Source of the DNA: Thermohalobaculum sp963700775
GTDB lineage: Bacteria; Pseudomonadota; Alphaproteobacteria; Rhodobacterales; Rhodobacteraceae
Assembly (NCBI GenBank): GCA_963700775.1
Contig: CAVOYU010000013.1
Location: 1 to 64,000 of the forward strand
DNA length: 64,000 bases
Direction of reading: 5' to 3'
Part shown: positions 1 through 10,189 of the stretch, piece after piece
How the letters are laid out: every line of letters starts with the position of its first letter
How positions within the stretch are numbered: the first letter of the stretch is position 1
Made by a program: the position numbers and the translations under genes
Notes under the pieces: generated by a model
Told to the model about the DNA's origin: nothing
Databases searched by the model: none
The model's input: the letters and a program-made list of their open reading frames with translations, nothing else

Positions 1-375
1 AACCCGCCCGAGCCGGTACAGGCCTCGTTCAACGAGGTCAACCAGGCGCAGCAGGAGAAGGAGAGGCTGATCAACGAGGCCCGGCGCGAATACAACAAGG
101 TGATCCCGCTCGCCGAGGGCGAGAAGGACCAGCGCATCCGCGAGGCCGACGGCTACCGGCTGAAGCGCATCAACGAGGCCGAGGGCGACGTCGCGCGCTT
201 CACGGCGCTGCTGGCCGAGTACGCCAAGGCGCCCGAGGTCACCCGACGGCGCATCTACATCGAGACCCTGCAGGAGGTGATGCCCGGCATTCGCTCGAAG
301 ATCATCATCGATGAGCAGACGCGCAGCATCCTGCCGTTCCTGAACCTCGACCAGCAAGCGGAGGCGCGGCCATGA
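1..375 (+). CDS. hflK: HflK, C-terminal part (cut by window edge)
   Basis: This is the C-terminal 124 residues of HflK, a membrane-anchored SPFH protein that forms the HflKC complex around FtsH and modulates its proteolysis. The start lies before the window; the frame is open from base 1. The visible part is the charged helical stretch rich in Glu, Arg and Ala (EKERLINEARREYNKV), followed by the family's conserved tail (ETLQEVMPGIRSKIIIDE). The stop overlaps the hflC start by four bases (ATGA), the usual hflKC arrangement. Family and position agree, so the identification is firm. Confidence 0.93.
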   Translation, partial: NPPEPVQASFNEVNQAQQEKERLINEARREYNKVIPLAEGEKDQRIREADGYRLKRINEAEGDVARFTALLAEYAKAPEVTRRRIYIETLQEVMPGIRSKIIIDEQTRSILPFLNLDQQAEARP

Positions 376-1384
376 GGATTGGTGCAATCATTCTCGCCGT
401 CGTTCTGGCGCTCGGCGCCTTCATCGGGGCGAGCGCGGTCTACACGGTCAGCGAGGTTGAGCAGGCGATCATCACGCAGTTCGGCAAGCCGGTCGGCGAG
501 CCGGTCACCACGGCGGGCCTGAAGCTCAAGGTTCCGTTCATCCAGGAGGTCAACCCGATCGACAGGCGGGTACTGGAGTGGGACGGCAACCCCTCGGACA
601 TGCCGACCAAGGACAAGCTCTACATCTCGGTCGATCTCTTCGCCCGCTGGCGCATCACCGACCCGCTGCCGTACTTCGAAAGACTCCGCGACGAACGCAG
701 CGCCCAGTCCCGCCTCGATGACTTCATCGGCAGCGAGAACCCGCGACGCCGTCGCCCGCACGACCTGATCGAGAGTCGTCCGCTCCACAAGGAGCGCATC
801 CGCCCGCGACGATTTGCTGATGGAGGTCGACGCGCAGACATTGGCGCCCTGCCACCGATCCGCCGGGCCGCAAGTGCGTCGCGCAGGAGATCTTCGCGGC
901 GGCCGGCCAAAGGTGCGGGTCTTCGGATCGAGCTGATCGACGTCCGCTTCAAGCGCATCAACTACAACGCGGGCGTGCGCCCGAAGATCTATGACCGAAT
1001 GTCGCGAGCGCACCAGATCGCCGAGCGTTTCCTCTCGGAGGGCAACGGCGAGGCCGCCCAGATTCGCGGCATCGCGTGCGCGACCTCAGCAAGATCGAGT
1101 CGGAGGCGTACCGGCAGGTGGAGGAGGAAATTCGTGGACTTGCGGACGCAAAGGCGACCGCGATCTATGCCGGCGCCTACAACAGCAGTTCTGAGGCCGT
1201 GGAGTTCTACGAATTCACGCGCACGATGCAGGCCTACAAGGCGATGATCGCCGAGGACACGACACTGGTCCTTTCGACCGACAGCGACCTCTTCAAGTTC
1301 CTGAAGGCGATGAACCCTGTTGTCGGCGCCGACCGCGACGGCAAGGATTCTGCAACGGTCATCGATATCGTCCGAAGCGAATAG
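372..1384 (+). pseudogene. hflC: HflC, broken by several frameshifts
   Basis: HflC is the partner of HflK in the FtsH-regulating membrane complex. The first ~120 residues read cleanly: an N-terminal membrane anchor (residues 5-25), then the SPFH domain (YTVSEVEQAIITQFGKP). After DDFIGSE the frame is lost: an extra A near 738 and a missing base near 769 restore the H-D-L-I-E motif, and further shifts follow near 785, 830-900 and 1075. The C-terminal SPFH part (RDLSKIESEAYRQVEEEI to the end at 1384) reads in another frame, and the total length is normal for HflC. Either a decayed gene or poor local sequence; the latter is favoured because hflK is intact and many other genes here show the same fault. 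Confidence 0.85.
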
Positions 1385-1761
1385 GCGCCCAGGCCGTCGC
1401 AGGTTCCGTCTGCCGGGCTTGCGACATCGCGGCAGAGTTCTCCAGTTCAATGCAATATCCGTCACCGGGGACGCAGAACTCGAACGCGAGAACGCGCGCT
1501 TGAGGCTTGAAGTCGATGCATTGTCACTCAAGAACTCGGTTCTCAGATCGGAACGCGACGATGAGTAAGCAGGAGGCAAATCATGTTTCCCATCCTTCGA
1601 ATGTCCCGATCGCTGCATCGAATTTTCGTCATTTGTCAACGGCGGAGACAAAGTCGGCCATTCGGCGGCGCAAACCCAGGCCATTGGGCGCGCGCCCAGC
1701 GGCATGACGCGCGCGCTCTCCAGATAGCTGGCGCGTTGGCCCGGAGGCGCGGTCCTCGGGC
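1385..1761. other. Gene-poor gap between hflC and the tail module
   Basis: No convincing complete gene is seen. A plus-strand open stretch ending at 1568 encodes a short heptad-like run (ELERENARLRLEVDAL) that would form a coiled coil, but it has no clear start or homologue that I recognise. It may be the remnant of a gene interrupted where the phage tail module begins. The serine protease gene that often follows hflC is absent here. Confidence 0.4.
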
Positions 1762-2790
1762 TCAGACCGCCTCGAGCCCGTACTCGAAGCCGGTGAGGTC
1801 GCCCGTGTCCCAGGGCAGGCCGGTGGCCGGGTTGAGGGCGAACTCCGCCAGGCCGTAGCCGATCGCGCCGGCGGGCAGGCCGTAGCCGGCCGCGGCGGCG
1901 TGATCCGTCGCCCCGGCGATGTCGCGCAGGAAGGCGCGCACGTCGCCGGCCTCCGCCGAGCCGCGGGCGGGGATGAAGAGGCCGCGGACGGCGGCCGAGG
2001 CCGGGCCGCCATAGGTCGCGACGGCCCGGCTCACCCTGGCGCCCAGCGTCGCGGTGCTGACCCCGGTGGCGTCGTCACCGTCGGTCAGGCCAGCAGGGTC
2101 GCCTACCCAATCCGCATGTGTTCCCGCGCCGAACGTCATCAGATCGGTCAGGCCGAGACCGCGCGTGTCCTCGTCGCCCACCATGACTTCGCTGATCTGC
2201 TGGTAGGCGGTGTGCGCCGAGTGATCGGCCAGGTCGTAGGCCCGCCATTCCAGTTGCATCGGATTGGTCCTGGGAGTTGCCGAGTTGGCGACGGAAACAG
2301 AGAGGAAGGGGGCGGCGCTCGCATCCACGGCATTCAGATACGCCTCGACGGCAATGTTGCCGCCCGAGAGGTCGATCTTCACGTCGAGTGCATGGAGGGT
2401 GCTGCTGGACAGGTTGGACAGCGAATAGGTGCCGCTGTCCGCCGTGCTCGATCCGTAGGCCCTGATCTTCAACTTGCCATCCACTACGGTGAACTCTGCC
2501 ACGATGGCGCCGGAGGCGTCCCGTGCAGCGAAGAACATATTGCCGTCCGCGTTGCTGTGGTCCTGTGGGGCACTGTTGGTCGAACCGAAGAACCCAACCT
2601 GCGCGTGCACCCACGTCACCGACCCCGCGACGGCCTGAAAGCCAAGGATCGCCTTGGACTGCATGGTGCTGGCAGTGCCGTGCATCTCGATGGCATGGCT
2701 GACGCGGCTGCTGCGGAAGCTGCCCGCGCGCGTGGTCTTGTAGGCGCCGCCGCCGAAGTCCGCCGGATTGTTGCTGACGAAGGTGAACAT
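1762..2790 (-). CDS. Phage tail-associated protein (fibre or lectin-like), unrecognised family
   Basis: This 342-residue protein begins MFTFVSNNPADFGGG at an ATG preceded by AAGGAG seven bases away. The ATG overlaps the stop of the large tail gene upstream (TGATG), so the two are translationally coupled. The N-terminal 200 residues are rich in Ser, Thr and Ala and in alternating beta-type segments, with the look of a concanavalin-like sandwich. The C-terminal part is glycine and alanine rich. No motif assigns an enzyme activity. Its place at the 3' end of a tail-tip operon suggests a fibre or receptor-binding component; this is inference from position. Confidence 0.55.
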   Translation of the reverse strand: MFTFVSNNPADFGGGAYKTTRAGSFRSSRVSHAIEMHGTASTMQSKAILGFQAVAGSVTWVHAQVGFFGSTNSAPQDHSNADGNMFFAARDASGAIVAEFTVVDGKLKIRAYGSSTADSGTYSLSNLSSSTLHALDVKIDLSGGNIAVEAYLNAVDASAAPFLSVSVANSATPRTNPMQLEWRAYDLADHSAHTAYQQISEVMVGDEDTRGLGLTDLMTFGAGTHADWVGDPAGLTDGDDATGVSTATLGARVSRAVATYGGPASAAVRGLFIPARGSAEAGDVRAFLRDIAGATDHAAAAGYGLPAGAIGYGLAEFALNPATGLPWDTGDLTGFEYGLEAV

Positions 2791-5700
2791 CAGAGGTCTC
2801 CTTGCAGGATCAGGTAAGGCCGGGCGGTGGTGAGGCTCGCTCCGGCACCGGCCCGGCCGGTGATCGCGGAGGGCTGGGCGGTGGTGAGGCTCCGGCCCGC
2901 AGCGGCCCGGCCGGTGAGCGGTGTAGGGCTGGGCGAGCAGGAGGCTCACGCCGGCGGCCGCGCGGCCGGTGAGCGCATAAGGCTGCGCCTCCAGGACCTC
3001 CCGCAGTTCGATCTCGAGGAAGAACCGGACTCTCCGCGCGTCCCGGGCGTCGTAGACGATCCCGCCTACGGTTCGTCGCGCCTGCACGCGGACGTCGATC
3101 TGCTCGGTGCCGGAGGGCGCCGAGAGGACCGGCACGTCCTCTTGCGTGAGCGTGAACGCGGTGGCGGTGCCGGCGTCGAGCTCGGCGGCCGGCGGCTCGA
3201 GGGCCAATCGCCGTCACCGGGTCGACCCAGCGGATCTCGACCCAGTAGCCGACGCCGGGCTCGGGGCCGATGTCGGCCGGCGGTGTAGGCGTCGAAGACC
3301 GGGCTCGTCTGCGCGAGCCGGTCGCGATGCGCCCAGGTGAGCGTGACCGGTCCCGGGTTGAGGAGGTTCGGGTTGACGACCGAGACGCCGTTGCCGCGCA
3401 GATCGCCCGGCGGCAGCGGCCGGATGGCGCGGGACGCCAGCGTCACCTGGTCCTCGGGCGCCTGCGCCAGCGGCAGGGTGCCGAAGCCGGTCTCGGGCAG
3501 CAGCTTCGCCGCGACCGTCTCGCCGGCGGCGAAGCGCGGCTCGGTCGCATCGGCCGAGCGGCTGCCAGCAGATCACGGGCGTGCCGGCGGCATGGATCTG
3601 CGGCACGGTGTCGAGGCAGCCGCGCCCGACGGTCAGCGTCGTCGCGCTCACCCCGTCGATGCGCACGAGCTCGTCGCCGATCGCCGCCAGCGTGCCGATG
3701 GCGACCTCCTCGAGGCCGGTCCAGCCGGAGACGGCGAGCTCCCGCTCGGCCGGATCGTCGCGTGACATCGGCGGCGAGCAGCGCCGTCGGCACGAACTCG
3801 ACCGTCGCTTCGAGCGCGTAGCCGGGACCCGGATCGGTCCAGAGCTGGGCCGAGAGCGCGTCCGCCGAGGGCCGCTCGCCGGCGGCGACGAGGGCGCCCG
3901 CATCCGGGTCCTCGGCGAGGAGCGCATCGGCCTGGGCATGGCCGAGGTCCTGGACGAGGAGCCAGTAGGGCGCCTCCTGGACCATGCGGCGGGCGAGCGG
4001 CTTCGGCGCCACGACGAGCGGCGCGGGCGGGGCCGTCTCGCCGCCGACGAGCGCGGTCTCCCCGAGCGCGAAGACGTCCTCGGCGATCTTGAGCCGGACC
4101 CCGTTCGCGCGCCCGTCGCCATGGTCGAGCTCGACCACCCGGACGACGACGCCCTCGAGCCCCTGGCGCGGGCTCTCGAGCCGGATCACGTCGCCGGGCT
4201 CGAGCCCGGCGCCCGATCGCGGTTGACGGTGATCTCGCCCGAGAGCAGCGGCGCCGAGAGCGCGCGCAGGTCGCGCTCGGCGACGCGCACGGCGAGCCGC
4301 TCGAAGCGGATGCCGGGATAGTCGACGGTGGCGCCGACGACCTGGCCCATCAGCTGCACGAGCGCGGTGTCGGTGACGCTCACCGAGCCCGTCGCATCGG
4401 TGCGGGCGTCCGAGAACTTGACGGTGACGCTGTTGACGAGGTCGGCCGCCTCGCGCCGGCCGAGCTCGCCCCAGTCGACGACATTGGTCTCGTCGAAGAC
4501 CGGGAGCGTCGCCGGGTCGTAGTCGGCGCGGATCAGCCTCAGCTCCCACTGGCCCGAGCGCCGGTCGACATGGAGATAGGCGTCGATGTGCTTCAGCACC
4601 TCGGCGATGAAGTCCTCGATCGTCGACTCGCGCTGCCAGAGCAGCGAGAGGCCGAAGCCCTCGGCGAAGAGCGTGTCGGCGGCCGCGGCGAAGCTCGGCC
4701 CGATATCCGCGTCGCCATGGCCGAGGCCCCAGTCGCTGTTGGTCAGGCACTCCCGGATGATATGGGCCGGGTTCATGTCCGGGCCCTGGCCGAAGGCGGC
4801 GCGGAGCGAGGCGACGAGAACATCCGGATCGCCCGGCGGCACCACCGGCACGCCGTCGACGGGGGTGTTGTCGAGCTGGGCGGTGGCGCTCGTATCGGAG
4901 AGCGCGATGTTGAAGGCGAAGACATCGAGATCGGCGATGCCGGCGAGCGTCGTCTTCGCGGTCTCGAGCGAGGCGGCCGGGCTCGGCTCGCCGTCGGTGA
5001 CGAAGATCAGCACGCGCTGCTTCGCCCCGGCGCCGGCGAAGAAGGCGCCCGCCCGGCTCACGGCAGCGCCGTAATCCGTGCCGCCGCTGGTCGCGCTCGC
5101 AAGCGCGTCGACCCAGGCCTTGAGCTCGCCATAGGCCGCGGCATCCGCGTCGCGCCGGGTGATGCTGCCGATGACCGCCGGAGTTGTAGGTGACGATCTC
5201 GATGTCGTTCGGCTCGGCACCGGACGACGTTTGGGGATGGGCGCCGATCTCGCCGATCAGCGTCGAGACCGCGGCGATCTGGGCCGCCATGCGGGCGCCG
5301 GACATCGAGCCCGAGGCGTCCATGGCGATGTAGATCGCCGCATCGCCGATCCGCGCCTCGGGGACAATGGCGGCCTTCTCGGGATACCACTGCTGGGCGC
5401 CGTCCTCGGCCTTCAGGACCCGGGTCAGCCGCACCGCCCAGGGCTTCAGATAGGGGTTGAGGCCGAGATAGACCTGCCGCAGCACGAGCGAGCAGAGGCC
5501 GCGATAGGCCGGGACACCGGTTCCGGCGCGGGCGGCGAGGTAGTCGTTCTGGCCCTGGTCGGGCGCGCCCATCAGCACGTCGACATCGCCGACGATGCCG
5601 CCCTCGCGCTTCTCGCCGCCGAAGAGCTCGGGCTTGTCGATCCGGATCCGCCCGCCGGCGGCGCCACTGCCCGTGGCGCTGGCGGCCGCCCCCGCCTCGG

Positions 5701-6130
5701 TGACGGTGACCGACTGCGCCGCGAAGGCGAGCGCGGCGGGCTCGACGCGCCAGGTGGTGATGCCGTTGTCGCCGTCATGGGCGACCGAGCGGAGCGGTCA
5801 CGGTGCGGGTCGTCCCGTCCGTCCCGAGGGCGAGGGCGTAGCGCTGGCCGAGCCGGACCCCGGCGAGCGTGCCCGGGAAGCTGACCCGGCGCGGTGTCCT
5901 CCTCGCCGGTGCCGGCGACGGCCGACATGCCCGCGACGGTGCCGAGGCGTGCCGCGGCGCCGACGCCGGTCCCCTCGGCTGCTCCGCGCCGCGCCGATGC
6001 CGATCGACCAGGCGGTGCGGTCGTCGACCCGGATCTCGCGGATCGCATCGACCGGCCCGTGGCAGAGCGCCAGATGGGCGCCGAGCGAATAGCGGTAGCC
6101 GACGGTCTGCTTCTTCGAGCTACCGCCCAT
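2790..6130 (-). pseudogene. Large phage tail-tip protein with inserted vWA domain, multiply frameshifted
   Basis: About 1,110 codons read in pieces across frames. The N-terminus (MGGSSKKQTVGYRYSLG) and later segments (LFGGEKREGGIVGDVDVL, MNPAHIIRECLTNSDWGLG, FAEGFGLSLLWQRESTIEDF) mark it as the large tail protein of alphaproteobacterial siphophages and prophages. Between the N-terminal tail domain and the MNPAHIIRE segment lies a von Willebrand A domain, roughly 5330 down to 4860, with the MIDAS signature DASGS (near 5300-5325) and a following FVTDGEPS. The C-terminus carries short tandem repeats. Shifts occur near 5790, 5180, 4205, 3765, 3560, 3290 and 3205. Start chosen at ATG 6130, overlapping the upstream gene by 11 bases. 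Real decay or sequencing error cannot be separated here. Confidence 0.72.
2820..2985 (-). repeat. Three imperfect ~57-60 bp tandem repeats inside the large tail gene
   Basis: Three consecutive copies encode the pattern LTGRAAAGxSLTTAQP near the C-terminus of the large tail protein (copies LTGRAAAGVSLLLAQP, LTGRAAAGRSLTTAQP and ITGRAGAGASLTTARP). The repeats lie in coding sequence just before its stop. Such short beta-type repeats often form a spike or linker in tail proteins. Confidence 0.65.
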
Positions 6131-6354
6131 CGGATGTCTCGCCCGTCCCGGCCTCGCCCGCCTGCGCTTCCCGCTCCCGCGCCTCCGCCGTCACCCGGAA
6201 GGCGAGCGCGTCGCCGGTGGCCTCGAGCCGCTCGGCCTCGATGCCCGTCGGCGACGAAGGCCTGCCAGTCGAGCCCGTGGCGGCGGAACCAGGGCCGGGC
6301 GCCGCCGAAGCAGATCCGGGCGGCGCGGAGGTCGCGGGGGTAGACACGCGTCAT
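6120..6354 (-). CDS. Small phage tail-module protein (frameshifted)
   Basis: A ~77-residue protein starting MTRVYPRDLRAARICFGGAR, overlapping the preceding gene by ATGA. The sequence continues PWFRRHGLDWQAFVADG and, after one extra G near 6247, continues as GIEAERLEATGDAL to a TAG at 6120. Small proteins with the RHGLDW motif sit directly upstream of the large tail protein in many alphaproteobacterial prophages; their biochemical role is not known to me. One base removed gives an uninterrupted frame. Confidence 0.6.
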
Positions 6355-6599
6355 TTCTTGCCGCCCTTCTTGCGGATCGGGTCGACCTTGAGATCGCCGG
6401 CCCAGACCACGTTCGGCCCGCGCAGCAGCACGGTGCCGAAGACGACCGGGATCGGCCGGCCCTCCTCGGCGGTCGGCAGGTCGAAGTCGTCGAGCCCGGC
6501 CGCCTTCGGCGGCTCGAGCTTCGGCTTCGGCGAGAGCGCATAGGAGATCGCCATCAGCGCCAGGCTGACGACGATCTGGATCACGAAGTTCCAGACCAT
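6351..6599 (-). CDS. Small membrane protein of the tail module
   Basis: An 82-residue protein with one hydrophobic segment at residues 3-23 (FVIQIVVSLALMAISYAL), followed by a proline- and charge-rich part (RPIPVVFGTVLLRGPNVVWAG) and a lysine-rich tail. Proteins of this form precede the large tail-tip protein in phages and prophages of this group. It is first in the visible four-gene tail operon; no capsid, terminase or integrase genes lie upstream, so this is a tail-module remnant. Confidence 0.62.
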   Translation of the reverse strand: MVWNFVIQIVVSLALMAISYALSPKPKLEPPKAAGLDDFDLPTAEEGRPIPVVFGTVLLRGPNVVWAGDLKVDPIRKKGGKK

Positions 6600-6922
6600 G
6601 GTCGGTTGTCTCGAGATGTGGTGAGGTCTGCGGCAGCGGCGTGCGGCGAGGGCTGCCGTTGTGCCCCGCAGAAGACACGGAACGGGCGCCGCGGGCTTCG
6701 AGCCCCGCGGCGCCCAGGTCAGGTGACGGCTGTTTCGGTTCGGATTACACTGGCTGGATCAAGGGCAAGGCCCGGAGTGCGGGACCTTCCTGCCGTTCGG
6801 TGCGAGCGCACGATCAAGCATCCCGCGGATGCGGCATCTGGAATAGAGGGTGGCAAGCAGGCATTCGCTGCAATGCAAAGACACGGCAGCAACGCGCCAA
6901 AAGGCGTCATCGGGTGCCGATG
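6600..6922. other. Gap between tail module and AraC gene
   Basis: No credible gene is seen on either strand. The stretch holds one strong GC-rich hairpin (6684-6715, listed separately). The tail operon promoter, if one exists, should lie here because the next upstream gene ends at 6923. Confidence 0.4.
6684..6715. terminator. GC-rich hairpin, possible terminator of the AraC gene
   Basis: A 12-bp perfect inverted repeat (GGGCGCCGCGGG and its complement) with an 8-base loop. It lies 208 bases after the AraC stop on the minus strand and before the tail operon. No T-run follows, so Rho-independent termination is uncertain. Confidence 0.4.
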
Positions 6923-7634
6923 CTACCGCTCTGACTTTGTCCTCCGCCGGTGGGTGCCCGGCAATTCGCCGGCCCTGCGTTTATAGTTGCGGCCAAAGAC
7001 CACCTCCCCGGAAAAGCCGGATCGCAAGGCCACATCGTTGAGCGCATGATCGCCGCGCGTCACCAGATCGATCGCGACCTCTTGACGGACATTGTCCCTG
7101 ACCACCCGGAAGGAAGTTCGATGTGCGACGAAGATGCGCTGCATTCTGCGGCGGCCGGTCCCGCAGATCAGTGCCAGCTGGGCAAGGTCGAAGTCCTCTT
7201 TCGCGATGTTGCTGCGAATAACCTCGCGAACGAAGGCGAGCGGAACCTGCTCTCTATAGGGCGAGCCGGAGAGATACCGCCGTGAGTCGTTCACCGGCCA
7301 GTCGAGCGAGAACAGGGCAGGAAGCCACTCCTGAGGGAAGGCAAGCGAAAGCGCGACCTGCGGCGAGCGGAGGAGGACGGGCGGCGAAACGATATCCGGT
7401 GGCACGCCCTCGATGGACGGCGCCAAAACCAGGAAATCGCTAAGACTGACCGCCTGCGCGGCGGATTCACGTAACGCCGCCACAACCCTGGAGAGCTGCG
7501 TCCCGGGCGATGTTGGCGCAGAAATATGCGTCGCCGAGGGCGGCCGCCATGTCCTCCATCACCGCGTAACAGGCTGACGCTTCGATCAGCCGTTCGGGTT
7601 CATCCAGGTCAATTTTGGAGCCGCCTCCTCCCAT
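6923..7634 (-). CDS. AraC-family transcriptional regulator (one frameshift)
   Basis: The C-terminal ~90 residues form the AraC-type double helix-turn-helix (FDLAQLALICGTGRRRMQRI ... ALRSGFSGEVVFGRNYKR). The N-terminal sensing domain reads from ATG 7634 (MGGGGSKIDLDEPERLIE, ACYAVMEDMAAAL) and then, after one extra base near 7500, continues in the frame that begins LSRVVAALRESAAQAVSLS. With that base removed the protein is ~236 residues, slightly short for an N-terminal sensing plus AraC domain. It is divergent from the alkylsulfatase gene at 7790, so regulation of that gene is likely. The start is uncertain because no good ribosome-binding site precedes ATG 7634. Confidence 0.7.
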
Positions 7635-7693
7635 GAACTCGCCCGCTCGCTGGTACTCGTTGGCGCGACTCTTTCCGTGGCGGACGAACCTTC

Positions 7694-7707
7694 TTGATCT
7701 AGATCAA
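7694..7707. promoter_or_regulatory. Perfect FNR-type box upstream of the alkylsulfatase gene
   Basis: TTGATCTAGATCAA matches the FNR/FnrL/Anr consensus TTGAT-N4-ATCAA at all ten fixed positions. A GATAAC hexamer at 7728-7733 lies where the -10 of a class II FNR promoter would be, giving a start near 7742. The site lies between the divergent AraC regulator and the TTG at 7790. Oxygen- or redox-dependent control is inferred. Confidence 0.72.
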
Positions 7708-7789
7708 ACGCGCGCACAAGGCCGAAGGATAACGTTAATTAAGTATCAATCTCTCTCGGCGGCCATAAGGGCCATGGAGGAAAAGCCCC

Positions 7790-9889
7790 TTGACGACCAG
7801 ACGCCAGATCCTGACCGATATTCCTGCAATAGGTGCCGCCTTCACCTTGGGCGGAGTTCTAAACGGCGAGAGCCCGGCCCTCGCTCAGGAAGCCCGCACC
7901 CCCTTCGAAGGCCACTTCCACCCCAAGGGCAAGGCGCCCTCGGAGCACACGATGCGGGTACTGGAGGAGGCGAAGGCGACGCTGCCCTTCGACGACACGC
8001 GCGACTTCGACGAACAGTCGCGCGGACTCATCGCCGAGCGCCCGGCCCGGCAGATCATGGCGGACGCCGGCAACGTGGCCTTCGACCGGTCCGACTACGA
8101 CTTCCTCGACGCGCCGGGAGATTTCGATTCGATCCATCCCTCGATGACCCGCATCGGCCGGCTGAACAACAACTTCGGCCTCTACGAGGTGGTGCCCGGC
8201 ATATATCAGGTGCGCGGCTTCGATCTGGCCAACGTCACCTTCGTGCGCGGCCGCAACGGCTGGATCGCCTTCGACGTGGGCACAACCGTCGAGACGGCGC
8301 GGGCGGCCTGGGAGCTTCTGCAGGAGCATGTGGGCGAGGGGCTGCCGATCACCGCGGTGATCTATTCGCACACCCATGCGGACCACTGGGGCGGCGTGGG
8401 CAGCCTCGTCACAGAGGAGGACGTGGCCACGGGCCGGGTGGAGGTGATCGCGCCCGATGGCTTCATGGAGTTCCTGATCTCGGAAAACGTCTTTGCCGGC
8501 AACGCAATGAACCGGCGGCTGTTCTATCAGTATGGCCTGCTGCTGCCCTCGGGCCAGCACGGCTTCGTCACTCAGGGCCTCGGCCATCGCGTCCCGGCGG
8601 GCGTCAACAGTCTGATCGCGCCCACCCGGCTCGTGTCCAAGCCGGTTGAGGAATTCGAGGTCGACGGCGTGCGGATGATCTTCCAGAACACGCCCAACAC
8701 CGAGGCGCCGCGGGAGATGAACACCTACATCCCCGACATGAAGGCGCTGTGGATGGCCGAAAACGTGACGGCGGTGCTGCACAACATCTACACGCTGCGT
8801 GGCACGCTGGTACGCGATGCGCTAAACTGGGCGGGCTACATCAACGAGGCGCTGTATCTCTTCGGCAAGGAAGCCGAGGTGATGTTCGCGTCGCACCACT
8901 GGCCCCGCTGGGGCAACGACCGCGTCAAGGAGGTGCTGCGCGACCAGCGCGACATGTATGCGAACTTCAACAACCAGGTGCTGCACTACGCCAACCAGGG
9001 CGTGACCATCAACCAGATCCAGAATGTCTACGAAATGCCGGCAAGCCTGCAGGCCAAGTGGCACTGCCGCGGCTATCACGGCTCGCCCGAGCACAATTCC
9101 AGGGGCGTGATCCAGCGCTTCCTCGGCTTCTGGGACTGCAACCCCGCGACGCTGATCCCACTCTCGCCCGAGGACTCGGCGCCGCTCTATGTCGAGATGA
9201 TGGGCGGGGCGGATGCGATCCTCGCCCGGGCGGCGGAGCTGCACGACGCCGGCGACTACATGCTGGAGGTCGAGATCCTCAACAAGCTCGTGCAGGCCGA
9301 GCCGGCGAACGGCGACGCCAAGGACGCGCTGGCCGATGCCTTCGAGCAGATCGGCTATCAGCAGGAAAACCCCGGGCTGCGGAACAGCTTCCTCGCCGCG
9401 GCCTACGAGCTCCGCTCCGGCATCCCGCAAGGGGCGGCGGTCAACAGCGCAAGCCCCGATGTGATCCGGGCGATGTCGACGGAACTCTTCCTGAACTTCC
9501 TCGCCATCAAAATGGACGGCCGCCGCGCCAAGGGGATGGAATTCGTGATGAACCTGGTCACGCCTGACAACGGTGAGCAATTCGTCGTTGAGCTGGCGAA
9601 CGAGACGCTGACCAACATCGCCGGCTTCCAGGCGGATGATGCTGGCCTGACCTTGACGGTGAACCGCGCCGACCTCGAGCGCGTCATGTCCGGCGAGGCG
9701 AAACTCGAGGCGCTCTTGGCCGATGGCACGGCAAAGGCGGAAGGCGACCTGACGATCCTCGGAAAGCTTGCCGAATTCATGGTCGAATTCGATCCGCGAT
9801 TCGAGATCATGCCCGGCAGTAAGGGACGGACAGTAGTTGCCGATGCTGAGCCTTTCGAGGGCGATATCGGTGCCGTGATACCGGAATAA
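7790..9889 (+). CDS. Alkylsulfatase-type metallo-beta-lactamase fold hydrolase (SdsA family)
   Basis: The 699-residue protein has the SdsA/BDS1 architecture: N-terminal metallo-beta-lactamase domain with the zinc motif HTHADHWGG (His194, His196, Asp198, His199), a middle dimerisation region, and a C-terminal SCP2-like domain (roughly 575-690). Members hydrolyse alkyl sulfates such as dodecyl sulfate to the alcohol and sulfate. The N-terminus has twin arginines (TTRRQIL) and a hydrophobic stretch ending SPALAQEA, suggesting Tat export to the periplasm. Start: TTG at 7790, because GGAGGA lies eight bases before it and the nearby ATG is out of frame. A perfect FNR box lies upstream and an AraC gene is divergent. 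Primary or secondary alkyl specificity cannot be told. Confidence 0.85.
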   Translation: MTTRRQILTDIPAIGAAFTLGGVLNGESPALAQEARTPFEGHFHPKGKAPSEHTMRVLEEAKATLPFDDTRDFDEQSRGLIAERPARQIMADAGNVAFDRSDYDFLDAPGDFDSIHPSMTRIGRLNNNFGLYEVVPGIYQVRGFDLANVTFVRGRNGWIAFDVGTTVETARAAWELLQEHVGEGLPITAVIYSHTHADHWGGVGSLVTEEDVATGRVEVIAPDGFMEFLISENVFAGNAMNRRLFYQYGLLLPSGQHGFVTQGLGHRVPAGVNSLIAPTRLVSKPVEEFEVDGVRMIFQNTPNTEAPREMNTYIPDMKALWMAENVTAVLHNIYTLRGTLVRDALNWAGYINEALYLFGKEAEVMFASHHWPRWGNDRVKEVLRDQRDMYANFNNQVLHYANQGVTINQIQNVYEMPASLQAKWHCRGYHGSPEHNSRGVIQRFLGFWDCNPATLIPLSPEDSAPLYVEMMGGADAILARAAELHDAGDYMLEVEILNKLVQAEPANGDAKDALADAFEQIGYQQENPGLRNSFLAAAYELRSGIPQGAAVNSASPDVIRAMSTELFLNFLAIKMDGRRAKGMEFVMNLVTPDNGEQFVVELANETLTNIAGFQADDAGLTLTVNRADLERVMSGEAKLEALLADGTAKAEGDLTILGKLAEFMVEFDPRFEIMPGSKGRTVVADAEPFEGDIGAVIPE

Positions 9890-10189
9890 CCGCGGGCGGA
9901 GGCGGCATCGTGTCTCTAGCCGCCAGCCTGGAAGACTGTCGTACCGTCTTTGACAGTTTCGAGCATCTTAATGTCCTTCATCGCACCCGGATCTACCTCC
10001 AGAGTGTTCGCTGATAGCAGTGGGACCTCGTGAGGTAAGTGCGACAAAACTTGCTGCGGTGCATGAGGCCGTTCAGAAGCGGTCATTCCCTGCTTGACTG
10101 TACAATGGCAGCTTAGGGCCGGTCACGTCGAGCCCGCCCATACTGGAACCGTGAAACCCTCAATCACCGACGCGGGTAGTCTGGGCTCG
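9890..10189. other. Gap between the alkylsulfatase gene and the IS element
   Basis: About 300 bases with no credible gene, RNA or clear terminator. Its right border is the terminal inverted repeat of the IS256-family element. Confidence 0.4.
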
